DNA of 64,000 bases from contig JAODUO010000476.1 of the NCBI GenBank assembly GCA_025642075.2, positions 432,501 through 496,500 on the forward strand, in the 5' to 3' direction. The number at the start of each line of letters is the position of its first letter. The first letter of the stretch is position 1. Positions 22,340-32,578 of this stretch are shown here, in pieces. Below the pieces are notes generated by a model. That model did not search any database. It was not told the origin of the DNA and was given only the letters and a program-made list of their open reading frames with translations. Source of the DNA: Ridgeia piscesae. Lineage: Eukaryota; Annelida; Polychaeta; Sabellida; Siboglinidae. The translations under genes and the position numbers were made by a program.

Positions 22340-23695
22340 TGTACCTCGCGCTTCTTAGGTATATGTCGATTTAATTTTTACACCTACACAATCCGCTAAT
22401 AATCTATTCCATTCATTTACTGTTCTTTGTGAAAATTATACTTTTCTACGATTTATTCTACCCTGCTTCTTTGCTAATGTAACTGCATGTCTTCTAGTCC
22501 TTCTCGCTTCCTTAACCGATAAAAACATATTTCTGTCAATATGTTCATACCCATTTCATATTTTAAACACTTCTATCTGATCTCCTCTCAGTCTCCTGGT
22601 TTCCAGTGTTGTTGAACCACATTCTTTTAGCCGCATTTCATAACTAATATTTCTAAGGTTTGGTATAATTTTGGTTGCTCTCTTTTATACTCTTTCTAGG
22701 ATATTAATGTCCTTCTTGCGATATTGCCTCCTTGCTTATATTCAATATTCAAAAAATGAGGCCTAACTATTGTTTTGTTTGTACACTATTTCGCCTAATT
22801 AATCCAAGAATTTGGTTTCACTTCGCTGCTGCAATTCCTCACTGCTCTGATACATTTATATCAGCACTAATAGTTAACCCTAAGTTCTTTTCCTTTACGG
22901 TAGTATTTAGTACAGTACCACCCATTCTATATTGTGCATCTTCATTCCCATGTCCTGTGTGGAGGAACTTACACTTCCCAAAATTAAACAGCATTTGCCA
23001 CTTCTCAGGCCATTCGGTCATCTTATTCAGATCATCTTGTAATTGCTGTCTATCTGCAGCACATTTAATTTTTCTAAACACTTTTGTATCACCTGCTAAC
23101 TTCAGCACCTTGCTGGTTATGTCATCAATGTCATCATCCAAATCACTGATATATACTGTACTCCACTCAAAACCGATTTCCAGATTGAAACCTCCCCATC
23201 AACTATTACTCTTTGTCTTCTATCAATAAGCAATTTTTCTATCCAGTTAATCATACCATTTCCTATGCCATGGGCCTTTAGTTTAAGTAGTAATCTTTGA
23301 TGTGGCACTTTGTCAAAGGTTTTTTAATCTAAGTATATCTACTGGTGATCCCTCACCTACCCACTTTGTAACATTTTCCAAAAAACATAACATATTTGTT
23401 ACCTTGCTTTTATAAACCCATGTTAAGTTGGGTTTATCAAGTTTTTTTAACAAGAAATTTAATCAAGTGATCTCTAATTAGTCTTTCTAATAGTTTGCAA
23501 ATCTCCGATGTTAAACTCACTGGTCTATAGTTCTCTGACTTGATTCTCGAACTATTTTAAAACAATTATGGTATGATGTTAGCTTCCTTCTATTCTAACG
23601 GAACTACTCCCACCTGTAATGACAAATTGAATACTGTTGCAAGCGGTATGCTAATTTGTTCTACAATTTCCAATAGTAATTTGGGAGGAATTTGG
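22340..23695 (-). pseudogene. CR1/jockey-like LINE reverse transcriptase, degenerate
   Basis: Read from high to low coordinates this is most of a reverse transcriptase ORF: SENYRPVSLTSEICKLLERL near 23560-23480, then CHIKDYYLN/PHQRLLLKLKAHGIGNGMI near 23308, DRRQRVIVDGEVSIWKSVLSG, and a damaged catalytic region. It continues with DDITSKVLKLAGDTKVFRKI, where the usual FADDT box reads LAGDT, then WQMLFNFGKCKFLHTGHGN, CGIAAAK, and the 3' part RATKIIPNLRNISYEMRLKE and RRTRRHAVTLAKKQ down to about 22370. Frameshifts and stops occur throughout. The family is widespread in animals. This copy is dead and truncated at its 5' end, with the boundary near 23695. Confidence 0.85.
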
Positions 23696-24249
23696 CTTTA
23701 CCAAACCACAGACGTATAGATCTGAAACGCTCGAGATCACTGGCTGAAAGAACGGATGGACGTTTTCATATTGGGGTAATACATACTACTGGGTTACCGT
23801 CTTCCCCCTTGCCTTCTTGTAATATTGCTGGTCGAAGCTACTCTCTGGCAGTAAGGCATGCATATCCACTTATTCCCCTACCTAGATCTCTTACCCTCGC
23901 TGACAAACACACATACAAGGTTAATGCCAGGCTGTGAATCCTCAGACAAGACCCTTATCACATGGACAATACCTGAAGAAAAGCTGTCCATCGGCTTCTC
24001 CCGGTGATGCACTGGGGGAGCATCTGTAGTTGATTCTTTCTCGTGTCGTCTGCGATGTCTGGCTCCCTGATCGTCTGTCGATGTCACTGGAGCGTCCTGT
24101 GTACTCGACGGCATCGTCGTGGCCCCTACAACATTAGGAACAACGGTTTGTAAGAGAGTTCTCGTCTCTCGCATCTCGCGACGCAATTATTCGGTAGCGT
24201 CGAAGCGACGTTAAAAGTCAGCCTATCAGTGCCGCCGCGCTGTCTACAG
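23696..24249. other. No recognised gene between LINE and Harbinger copy
   Basis: A GC-richer segment. A minus-strand open frame (24186-23878) is rich in Arg, Asp and Thr and could be a fragment of a retroelement gag-like protein, but it has no diagnostic motif. The left end of Harbinger copy 1 should lie here; no terminal repeat matching 27044 is visible, so that end is probably lost. Confidence 0.35.
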
Positions 24250-24307
24250 CTGAGTGACGTCATTAAGGTGAAGGGCATTACCCACGCACACGTGCTTGTT
24301 AACGACA

Positions 24308-24956
24308 ATGGCTGACAGTTGCAACAGCAGCAGTGAAGAAGAACATGCAATTTTGCTCAGTGCATTGGCTGTGCTGCAGCAAATTGATGACTAGGAAAAG
24401 AAAGAAAAGCTGAAGAAACGAAAAAGATGGTGGGTTCGCTGAAGGATTGCGCGGCGCCAGCAATTCGGCGCATTTCATGCTCTGATGAAGGAAATTAAAG
24501 TGGAGGACCCCAGATCATGTGCAAACTTTGTCCGGATGGATATACAACAATTTCAATATCTTCTTCACCGTTAATCGTCCACAAAGACACAGCCATGCGC
24601 GACGCAATACCACCTGCTGAGCGCCTTGCTGTAACTGTTAGGTTTTTAGCGACAGGTATATTACATAATTTATTATATGAACCTGAGTTAGAACGTATAT
24701 AAATACATGTAAAAAATGCACTGAACACTTAGTCCACTCTGGATTCCTGCAACCCTAATAAAATATAACCACTGCAATACGTGTGATTAGTAATGTTAGT
24801 GGAAGTGGAAGTTATTATTTTATGATATAATTATGTCCTACAGGTAACAGTTACCAGTCTATTGAGTATCAGTACAGAATTGTCCATGGGAAGATAATCC
24901 CATATACATGTTCAGCAATCTATCTTCCACTAAATGACAAATACACAAAGGTGTAG
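24308..24956 (+). pseudogene. Harbinger transposase N-terminal exons, copy 1
   Basis: This is the start of a HARBI1-like DDE transposase. Exon 1 (ATG at 24308 to 24655) encodes MADSCNSSSEEEHAILLSAL, a basic RWWVR segment, QFGAFHALMKEIKVEDPRS, VRMDIQQFQYLLHR and AMRDAIPPAERLAVTVRFLA. A clean GT-AG intron (24656-24843, 188 bases) joins in phase to exon 2, encoding GNSYQSIEYQYRIVHGKIIP and AIYLPLNDKY. Stops follow QQIDD and WWVR, and a small lesion follows LLHR. The region that should follow, with GALDGKH-type DDE residues, is absent. Copy 2 lacks it too, so both are internally deleted derivatives. Confidence 0.8.
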
Positions 24957-25659
24957 AGTTGGGCTGTTTATGAAGTCATGAATTCGGTTAATAATAAATA
25001 ACATATAATTACAGTACATAAATCATTTAGTCATAAGGTGTTAAAACATTAATTAAATATATGAAAATGTCAGATAAAGCATTATGGTCGGTTGCCCATA
25101 ATATAAGAAAGAAAATCCTTTTGATGTATAACAACCCATGGAAGGAAACTGTATGACCCTGGCAATGTTTTGTACATGACATTATATTTTTCTGTATCTG
25201 TGAACACAATACCAAACAATTGGGACCACACTGTTAGACCAGATTTTACCATAACTATAAGAAATCTAAATGTAATGAGCAACTGCTTAGTTAAGAGGAA
25301 TAACTTTGAAATCACAACTCTGCTTTGAACAATATCATACTACTATAGACAAAAGGAACACTGTGTATACTGAAGTAGTAGACAATGTCCCAGCTTATGA
25401 AACAATGTTGTATTATTTTATTTATGTGATATCATCTCATCAACATACATTTCAAATGAATGGCAACACACAAATAAGTGTTCACACCAATATCACTCCT
25501 TCCGTTGGAACAAGTGATATGTAGTCTTCATGCAAGACATCCATAATATGGATCATAATCTCGTCCATGCATCATTGTAGCCTTTTTCTGAAAACAAAAG
25601 GGCGGACAAAATCACTTGTAAGTACATTACACATTTGTATTATTAATAACACATCCCAT

Positions 25660-25742
25660 GCATGCATGCATGCATGCATGCATGCATGCATACATACATA
25701 CATACATACATACGTACATACGTACGTACATACATATATGAG
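25660..25742. repeat. (CATG)n/(CATA)n/(CGTA)n microsatellite
   Basis: Tandem tetranucleotides drift from CATG to CATA to CGTA within Harbinger copy 1. Confidence 0.9.
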
Positions 25743-25876
25743 GATCTTATCAGAGTTATTTCGTATTTATTATATACATATCATGTGTATATATTCAGTA
25801 ACACTTATTACGGTCAATTTATGCAAACAGGCTGTTATGGAACTACATGTAATTTTTTTTTTTAAATAGACGCAGA

Positions 25877-26200
25877 TTCAAAAATATCAAAAAAGACGTC
25901 ACGGTTAAAAACCGTGTGTCCTATCTGCACTGACTGTGCATTAAATATCCTTCCAATGGCAATGACCTTGTCCAGAGGTTTGTATTCGTAGTTATTTCAC
26001 ATGACATCTATGTACTAAATCAATCACACTATTACGGAACTAGAACATGTTTCTTATGAAAATAGACTGGCAAAATCAAAAGCTCACAAAAACGCCATGT
26101 TCAAAACCGTGTGTCCTACCCGCATTGACAGCACATTAATGATTATATTTTATCTCATGTCATGAGCCAGAGATTCCTTATCAGGTGGGGGACGGACGTG
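25877..26200. repeat. Diverged tandem duplication, unit about 190 bp
   Basis: AAACCGTGTGTCCTA followed by GCA(C/T)TGAC.G.(A/T)CATTAA occurs near 25908 and again near 26105, with similar surroundings. Confidence 0.6.
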
Positions 26201-26744
26201 TTTTGCCTAGTTTATATTTTAGATCATGAGTGTATATTTTGTATTTAATTAGACATTCAAAAACGATACCCACTCACGGTCAGTCACCAGCGCAGTGCCC
26301 GTGGGCGTGGCAGTGCCATTCACTCATTGGTAACGTGTGTTCAGAGGAGCACTGTTCTATTGATTAAAATGTTTAACATACAAATATTGTGGAAACTAAA
26401 CAACAGTGATCCTAATTTTACGATGCTGCTGTCTCTACTTACTTCTGACAGGGCTCTGACTTTGAATTTTGAACGCTCCAACCATCATTCGACGCCGACG
26501 ACAACAACGTTGATTTTTGTGTATAATTATTGCGTCAAGGGGCGTCAACATTGAGGACTTGCAGGCTATTCGAAAACGATGTTTCTATCTTTGTAACGTG
26601 GGTTTGCACGATTCCATAGCGAAATTTTCACGGTAAAGCTCGACACAAATTTAAAGTGAGAGTTTTGCCAAATCAGTATCTGCCATTTTTAAGAAGGTCG
26701 AAGTTGAACTCAGTGCTGCCATCTCATTGGTTGTTTACCCCAAC

Positions 26745-26945
26745 TACGAGTGACTCGTACCAATGGCTCGTACGAGTGACTCGTACGAGTGACTCGTACG
26801 AGTGACTCGTACGAGTGACTCGTACGAGTGACTCGTACGAGTGACTCGTACGAGTGACTCGTACGAGTGACTCGTACGAGTGACTCGGACGAGTGACTCG
26901 GACGAGTGACTCGGACGAGTGACTCGGACGAGTCACTCGGACATG
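26745..26945. repeat. 13-bp palindromic satellite near Harbinger end
   Basis: About 15 units of CGTACGAGTGACT (13 bases); the last four change to CGGACGAGTGACT. Each junction forms the palindrome GTACGAGTGACTCGTAC around a central G. Because 13 is not a multiple of three, all frames read the same 13-residue repeat, which explains the spurious long open frames here. Related single motifs occur at 27058-27118 and 29285-29300, just inside the termini of copy 2, so the array grew from the element's subterminal sequence. Confidence 0.85.
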
Positions 26946-27222
26946 CATGATACACGTCCGATTTTGCGATACACATACGGTTCGGATGGTTTCATCCTAG
27001 TCACTCGTACGATCGAATCTCTCGTACGTGTATCACCACCTTAAAGGGGGTGATACACGTACGAGTGCCTCGTACGAGTCACTCGTACCAGTGCCTCGTA
27101 CGAGTCAATCGTACGAGTACATGACACACGTAGTCGTAGTGAAACAATCGAGTCGGGAGAGTTGCGCGAGTTACGTCATAAGGTGAAGGCCATTACAGAC
27201 GCAAACGTGGTAGTTTACGGCA

Positions 27223-28890
27223 ATGGCTGACAGTTGCAGCAGCAGCAGTGAAGAAGTACATGCAATTTTGTTCGGTGCATCGGCTGTGCTGCAGCAAATT
27301 AATGATGAAAACAAGTAAGAATAGCTGAAGAAACGAAAAAGGTGGTGGGTTCGCTGAAGGATTGCGCGGCGCTAGCAGTTAGCGCATTTCATACTATAAT
27401 GAAGGAAATTAAAGTGGAGAACCCCAGAACATTTGCAAGCTTTATCGGGATGGATACACAGCAATTTCAATATCTTCTTCGCCGTTGAAGACACAAAGAC
27501 ACAGCCATGCGCGACGCAATACCACCTGCTGAGCGCCTTGCTGTAACTCTAGTATATTATATAATTTATTATATGAACGTCATGTTGATCTTTCAATGGT
27601 TTGATTGCTTTAGTATGTTTGGCTTGGCTTCAGCTATTATCGTTTATCTTATACGCATTAGCTGGACTTGTGCAATCTACAGAGAGCAGCACCCATCTGC
27701 AGATTGCGCAGGTAAGGCGTGCCTATTTATTGACAAATAGCCTGGACATGGTGGCCACGCACTTTGCCAAACTTCAGACTTGGCTTAGTCACAGGTTCGT
27801 TGTCATAGGTTACCAACCTACCAAGGTATGTTATACAGAAATAAATGCGATGAGATCGAAATATTGTCTTGTTGATATACTGGCTGACACTCCTAGTGGA
27901 ATCAAACGGTTAGAAATGCGGTTAGAACAATTTGATTTTTCATGTAGGTGTATACATTAATTGCACTTAATATGAAATCTTTGATTTCGTTTTTAAACCA
28001 TTTAAATGCATTATTTATTATCCATAAAAGGAAACCCCTACTTGGTAACAACTAAACCTACAAACAAGCAACCTGGGGCAGTTTATCAAACAACATACTC
28101 TTTTTTGTAGATAAGAATATACTAATTACCAGGCTATCTGTCAATAAAGAAATGTTCACTATTGTACACGGATGATATTCTGTGTATACATTTGTTTGAT
28201 AAATAAAAGGTTTGCATGGCCTTGTCGTGTCTTACATGCAACAACTGTTAGATGTACATGCAAGCATGGGGGTGAATAGTTAAAAATACCATTAACGGTT
28301 TGTGGTCATATTGACGTAATTTAAAACGAGGATGTCTGTTCCTTGATTAGCTAGGGTAGATAATTATCATCACTATATTTGCTAAATAAGTTGCAATTTG
28401 TATCAGTATGATCACCAGTATATATTTATGGTTTTGTTTACAATTTTAATATTTCATGCACACAACAATAACATTGTAAACTAGTTTACATAAGTTTGGC
28501 TAACTGAACTGCATTTGACATTCTAGCAACATTATGATTACAATAAGTGTCGAACACACATCACATTGCTTTACTAGAACCCTAATTGAGAGAAAAACAA
28601 CGAAGCGGATGGTGATAGGGATTTGATGCTGAAAATGAATAACACTTATTCTACTCTGGATTCCCCCAACCCTAATAAAATATAACAACTGCAATACTTG
28701 TGACTAGTAATGTTAGTTCACATAAATATTTTACAAGTGCAAATTATTATTTTATTATATATGTCCTACAGGTAACAGTTACCAATCACTTGTGTATTAG
28801 TACACAATTGGTCATACTATCATTGGGAAGATAATACCATATACATGTTCAGCAATCTATCTCACACTGAATGACAAATACATAAAGGTG
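27223..28890 (+). pseudogene. Harbinger transposase N-terminal exons, copy 2
   Basis: Same protein as in copy 1. Exon 1 starts MADSCSSSSEEVHAILFGAS at 27223, with EIKVENPRTFASFIGMDTQQ and AMRDAIPPAERLAVT downstream. Exon 2 resumes after CCTACAG near 28772 (GNSYQSLVY then a stop). In-frame stops, small deletions and loss of the exon-1 donor region show it is dead. The intron that is 188 bases in copy 1 is about 1.2 kb here because of extra sequence at about 27581-28625. Confidence 0.75.
27601..27960 (+). CDS. Unrecognised 119-codon open frame inside Harbinger intron
   Basis: An open frame within the copy-2-specific insertion. The first part is hydrophobic (LVCLAWLQLLSFILYALAGL), followed by a polar segment, SLDMVATHFAKLQTWLSHRF, and a charged C-terminus, GIKRLEMRLEQFDF. 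No family was recognised. A GTAAGG donor-like site at about 27711 and the absence from copy 1 leave open a captured exon, a fragment of another element, or chance. I regard coding as unproven. Confidence 0.2.
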   Translation: MIALVCLAWLQLLSFILYALAGLVQSTESSTHLQIAQVRRAYLLTNSLDMVATHFAKLQTWLSHRFVVIGYQPTKVCYTEINAMRSKYCLVDILADTPSGIKRLEMRLEQFDFSCRCIH

Positions 28891-29321
28891 TAGAATTGGG
28901 CTGTTTATGAAGTCATTAATTCGGTTAATAATAAATAACATCGAATTACAGTACATAAATAATTTAGTCAAGAGGTGGTAAAACATTAATTAAATATATG
29001 AAAATGTCAGATAAGGCATTATGGTCGGTTGCCCATAATATAACAAAAACATTTCATTTTGATGTATAACAACCCATGGAAGGAAGTTGTGTAACGCTGA
29101 CAATGTTTTGAACATGAAATAAAATGTTCTTGCATCTACGAATACAATACCACACAGTGGATTTCAAAAGTTTGAAGTGAGGGTTTTGCCAAATCAGTAT
29201 CTGTCATTTTGACATACATCATACACGTACGATTTTACGTCCTTTTTTGCGACACACGTACGATTCGGATGGTTTCATCCGAGTCACTCGTACGAGTCTC
29301 TTGGACGGGTATCACCACCTT

Positions 29322-29569
29322 TAGCGAAACGAGTAGCAGCTAATATATGCTCGGCGTCCACCTTGACGGGTCTAGACACAGCCGATTGGTCCAGTTTCAC
29401 CATCGCACAGGCCCGCGCCTTCCTCTCCATTTTGCGCTGCGACTGCCTAATTGGCAGTCTGAAATATTATCATCAATTACAACGTCGGTTGACCAAACTT
29501 ATTCCTGAATTCCTTGTCGCAGGCCAACCGTCCGTATCATTCTGTGTCCAGCTAATCTAAATGCATGCC
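29322..29569. other. No gene recognised
   Basis: A GC-richer segment right of the Harbinger element with a 65-codon open frame (29363-29560) lacking any motif I know. Confidence 0.3.
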
Positions 29570-29990
29570 TTCAAAATTGTATATAATAGAATAACTTGTA
29601 AACGATGAGCAAATTAATATTCATGCCTCCAAATTTACACTTGACGGTTATCATACGCATTCAAATCCCATCATTACTTGGCGATATAATTGCGATACTA
29701 TACATGCCTCCAAAATGTCACATGTCGGTTATTCTGATTATGAATATCACTGATAAATGGTTGGCGATCTAACTGAATTTCTACCCATGCCTCCAACCTT
29801 CTGCATGGCAGTTTAGGTTCAAGCTATCCATATCTCAAAAATGTTCACATTGGTTAAACTAAACTTTCCGATACATGGCGGTTAAACTGTTGTGGTTACA
29901 TTCACAACTAGGTAAAGAAAAACTCCACTCCGATTGAACAGGAATTCCATGCCTACAACATCTTGCATGGCATATCCGTAAAATTATCCC
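29570..29990. repeat. Degenerate repeats of CATGCCTCCAA motif
   Basis: The motif CATGCCT(C/A)CAA followed 10-20 bases later by GCATGGC or CATGTCGGTTAT recurs five times at uneven spacings of about 50-130 bases. The copies are strongly diverged. Confidence 0.5.
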
Positions 29991-30599
29991 ACCAAATATT
30001 ACTGTGACGAATAAAGCACAGCACACTTAATGGTGGGGAACAACTTGTGATTCTTCAAATCATGGAGATGTACCACATCCAGATGAAATATTTGTTGCTG
30101 GATATTTCAGAAACCCATGTAAAACCAAAATGACAAACGAGAATCATTATACAGGGTCTTTAAAAAGTCGGTAATTTCAGTCACAACCAATCCTTATACA
30201 GCATGTGCCGCCAACTCTGCCTTCGCACCACGTGGCACACAACTAGATTCAAGATTCAAAAGACTTTATTGTCCATTTAAAACATCACATTAAAAACGGA
30301 AATTGTTCTTCAGTTACACAGTAAAATGACAGTAATAAGATTGGTGAGTCATGATATATACGGTTAATAAGACAGATTAAAATTGTAATAATACTAATCA
30401 GCACTAAAATTGGTAAAGTGAATTAATTAAGTGTATAAATAAGTACACTAAATAATAAATAAAAAACAAGCAAGTAATTTTCCTTAAAAGGTTCTTTGAT
30501 AAGACACAATGTGATAACATTAATCATATATACTAAAATTGGTAAATAAGTAAGATTAGATAAACCAGTACAATAAGTGTATGAAATAAAAGAAGTAAA

Positions 30600-30890
30600 C
30601 AGTACATTAACATTTAGCATTCAAAATTTTAATGACAGAGGGTATAAACGATTTCATGAATAGGTTCTTTTTTAGCTAGTGGGATCTTTAGACGTCTCCC
30701 TGACGGAAGTTTCTGAAAAGCGTTATTCAGAGGATGGGTAGGATCATACAATATTTGTCTGGTCTTCCTTTTCAGTGCAGCATTGTATATACTGGATAGG
30801 TGTTTCTTTTCGTTACCAATCAGCTTGCTAGCTGTGTTGACAACACGAGCAAGCTTTATTTTATTCTTGTCACCGACATTGCCATACCAC
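30600..30890 (-). pseudogene. LINE C-terminal domain fragment
   Basis: From about 30890 down: TWYGNVGDKNKIKLARVVNT, ASKLIGNEKKHLSSIYNAAL, DPTHPLNNAFQKLPSGRRLK, then after a frameshift in an A-run, SFIPSVIKILNA. This is the conserved C-terminal block after the polymerase in Rex1/L2-like LINEs (pattern D-P-x-H-P-L ... L-P-S-G-R-R ... S-F-I-P-x-A-I). A single frameshift interrupts it near 30668. It is probably the 3' end of the same LINE whose RT piece lies at 31480-31780. Confidence 0.8.
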
Positions 30891-30929
30891 GTGAACTATC
30901 TTCTTAACGCTCATGTTAACCAATTCCTG

Positions 30930-31200
30930 GGCGAACTCATATATTCGCCTACTTATAGTAACGTCTGCGGAGGTCCCGCGTGGTCAAAATCATTACCACC
31001 AACACTCAGAATACAAACACTAGGAACCCAGTCAGCAAACTTACACTTCAACTCCAGGCGACTTGCGATGGATGCGACAGTCCCTCCACGATATCAGTGG
31101 AAGACTATCTGGCAATCAAGACATTCCAACAATGAACCAGAACAATCTAACCTCCGTAGACGCAACAAACTACTCGAGCCAGAAAACGTGTGAATCTCAA
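30930..31200 (-). pseudogene. SGNH-hydrolase-like fragment
   Basis: On the minus strand the frame through 31070-30960 reads KCKFADWVPSVCILSVGGND and FDHAGPPQTLL, with a hydrophobic strand leading to GGND. G-x-N-D is the conserved block III of SGNH/GDSL esterase folds, which occur in ORF1 proteins of some LINEs and in host genes. It is interrupted by stops and sits between two LINE pieces, so a retroelement origin is likely. Confidence 0.4.
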
Positions 31201-31479
31201 ACGATCCATATCAAATCCTGGCTCGACGTCATATTTTACCTTTCGCAAACCTCGGAAGTTAGAAGGAAGATCGCAGTGGAAACAAAATGATGCCACTTCG
31301 CTCCATCGTGGGCCAACGAAATTCCGTACTCAAGTAACTCGAAATTAAAACCTAAACTTGACAAACTACACAAACACACTAATCTATCATCAAATACCAG
31401 TAAATATTCATTACGTAACACACAATTTGGACGATAATATAAACACGAAAATTCGGAAACAAAATGGTCGACCATGCTG

Positions 31480-31785
31480 GACATGCGTATTCCAGAGTAG
31501 GCCGGACCACCATTTATATATCGTCAGAAGGTCTTCAACGGAAATGTCTTATCAGCCTCTTGCCTGCTTTTCGTGCTATTTCATCAACGTGTACGTCCCA
31601 TGTCAGATTGCTGGTGATGGTAATGCCAAGTATCTTCGCCTCGGTTACTCGCTGAGTGTCTGTTCCGTCGATACGTATGGTTGGGAAGTTTGTCCTTGTT
31701 TTAGAGAAATCAATAACAAGCTCTTTTGTCTTACTTTTGTTGATTTTCATGTCATTTTGTATTTGGACATACACTCGGTACAGTC
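31480..31785 (-). pseudogene. LINE reverse transcriptase fragment
   Basis: From 31774 down: MKINKSKTKELVIDFSKTR, IRIDGTDTQRVTEAKILGIT, SNLTWDVHVDEIARKAGKRL, then after a stop RPTLEYACPAWS near 31500-31470. This is the thumb region C-terminal to the polymerase palm of CR1/L2/Rex-type LINEs. The palm with its FADD box is missing upstream. Confidence 0.8.
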
Positions 31786-32449
31786 ATATAAAGGAGGTTG
31801 TTAGGGAGGAAAGGAAGTTGAGACGCAGGGATAGAAGGATAAAGAGACAGGCAGTGAGATAACAAGAACTATAGACCGTTAGACTAGGGCAGACAGACAC
31901 AGAAGGGAATGTAAACATACAGATCCAATTGAACAAATATGACACAGAAGTGAACTAAGAGAAAGTAGCACGACCACTGGGACAGTGTGCACTAAGGGAT
32001 GGGCACTGTATTAGGAGGAAGGCACCATGACCCAGCTGTGCACCTAGATAGACAGCGCAGCACTGATATGCCACAAGCCCCCAATGCAACGCAGCAACAA
32101 GTAAGAGCTTGTAGGCAATAACAGTGACCTGGAATACTGCAGCAATAAACAAAATGGTGTGTCAGCTACAAAGGCGGTAGCTGAAACATCAGACAGATCA
32201 TGTCTCCAAAATCAACTATTACGTTTACGTGAACAGATACAATGAGACGCGCCAGACTGTGGAGTCCTTTCTGATTTAAACTTTGACATCCAATACACGA
32301 CAAATTAAGCAATTAATTAGAACACAGTTAATACCCATAGGTTAGTGGGGAAACTGTACAGATTCTACAGAGTAAGACATTACAACTACCTACCAATTAG
32401 TCCTATGACACCAACTGTTCTATTACGACAATAAAACACAGATCCTTAC
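31786..32449. other. No exon recognised; downstream of Ig gene B membrane exon
   Basis: The cytoplasmic-tail exon(s) of gene B should lie in this direction. No phase-1 exon with a signalling motif could be supported. Confidence 0.4.
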
Positions 32450-32578
32450 CTTGCTTGCGCATGCGTTTGCGTTTGCTGATGACGTATGTGATGCTACGTA
32501 TGATGATGTACATCACGAATGCTAGAACGATGCCTATGATTATGCCAGTTCTCATTCCAGGTTTTGTTGGTGGTATGG
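32450..32578 (-). CDS. Ig receptor gene B, transmembrane exon
   Basis: A 129-base exon with acceptor CATCCATAG and donor GTAAGGAT, both phase 1 and so compatible with the phase-1 donor of the third Ig exon (37221). It encodes a short proline-containing stalk (IPPTKPGMRT), a hydrophobic helix (GIIIGIVLAFVMYIII) and a strongly basic stop-transfer segment (SKRKRMRKQ). This gives type I topology with a cytosolic basic juxtamembrane region. The intron separating it from the third Ig exon is about 4.6 kb and contains a LINE end and a SINE head. Assignment to gene B rests on strand, order and phase; an unrelated gene is possible but less likely. Confidence 0.72.

Larger units (their letters stand above)
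24250..27042 (+). mobile_element. PIF/Harbinger transposon copy 1
   Basis: The 5' part is homologous to copy 2 from the GTGACGTCATTAAGGTGAAGG-like leader onward. The right end is the inverted terminal sequence CGTGTATCACCACCTT at about 27027-27042, matching the terminal repeat that starts copy 2. A central part (about 25230-26640) is not shared with copy 2 and includes a CATG/CATA microsatellite and a 190-bp tandem repeat, so other DNA has been inserted here or deleted from copy 2. The left terminal repeat is not recognisable. Confidence 0.65.
27044..29321 (+). mobile_element. PIF/Harbinger transposon copy 2 (2.3 kb)
   Basis: The left end AAGGGGGTGATACACGTAC (27044) and the right end, the complement of AAGGTGGTGATACCCGTCC ending near 29321, form terminal inverted repeats of about 20 bases. 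TTA lies at the outer flank of each, fitting the TWA target of Harbinger elements to within one base. It begins only one or two bases from the right end of copy 1, so the two elements sit head to tail. The 3' part (about 28640-29160) is collinear with 24720-25210 of copy 1. Confidence 0.75.

Noticed and set aside
22732..23229. 165-codon plus-strand frame
   Set aside because: Antisense shadow of the minus-strand LINE polymerase. Likewise the plus-strand frames at 41578-41988, 42497-42814 and 43070-43558.
26745..26945. CRISPR-like array of short palindromic repeats
   Set aside because: Repeats are contiguous with no unique spacers, and the DNA is eukaryotic.
26710..26976. Long minus-strand frames with a 13-residue ESLVRVTRTSHSY-type repeat
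   Set aside because: A 13-base satellite gives the same 13-residue repeat in every frame; it is a by-product of the satellite.
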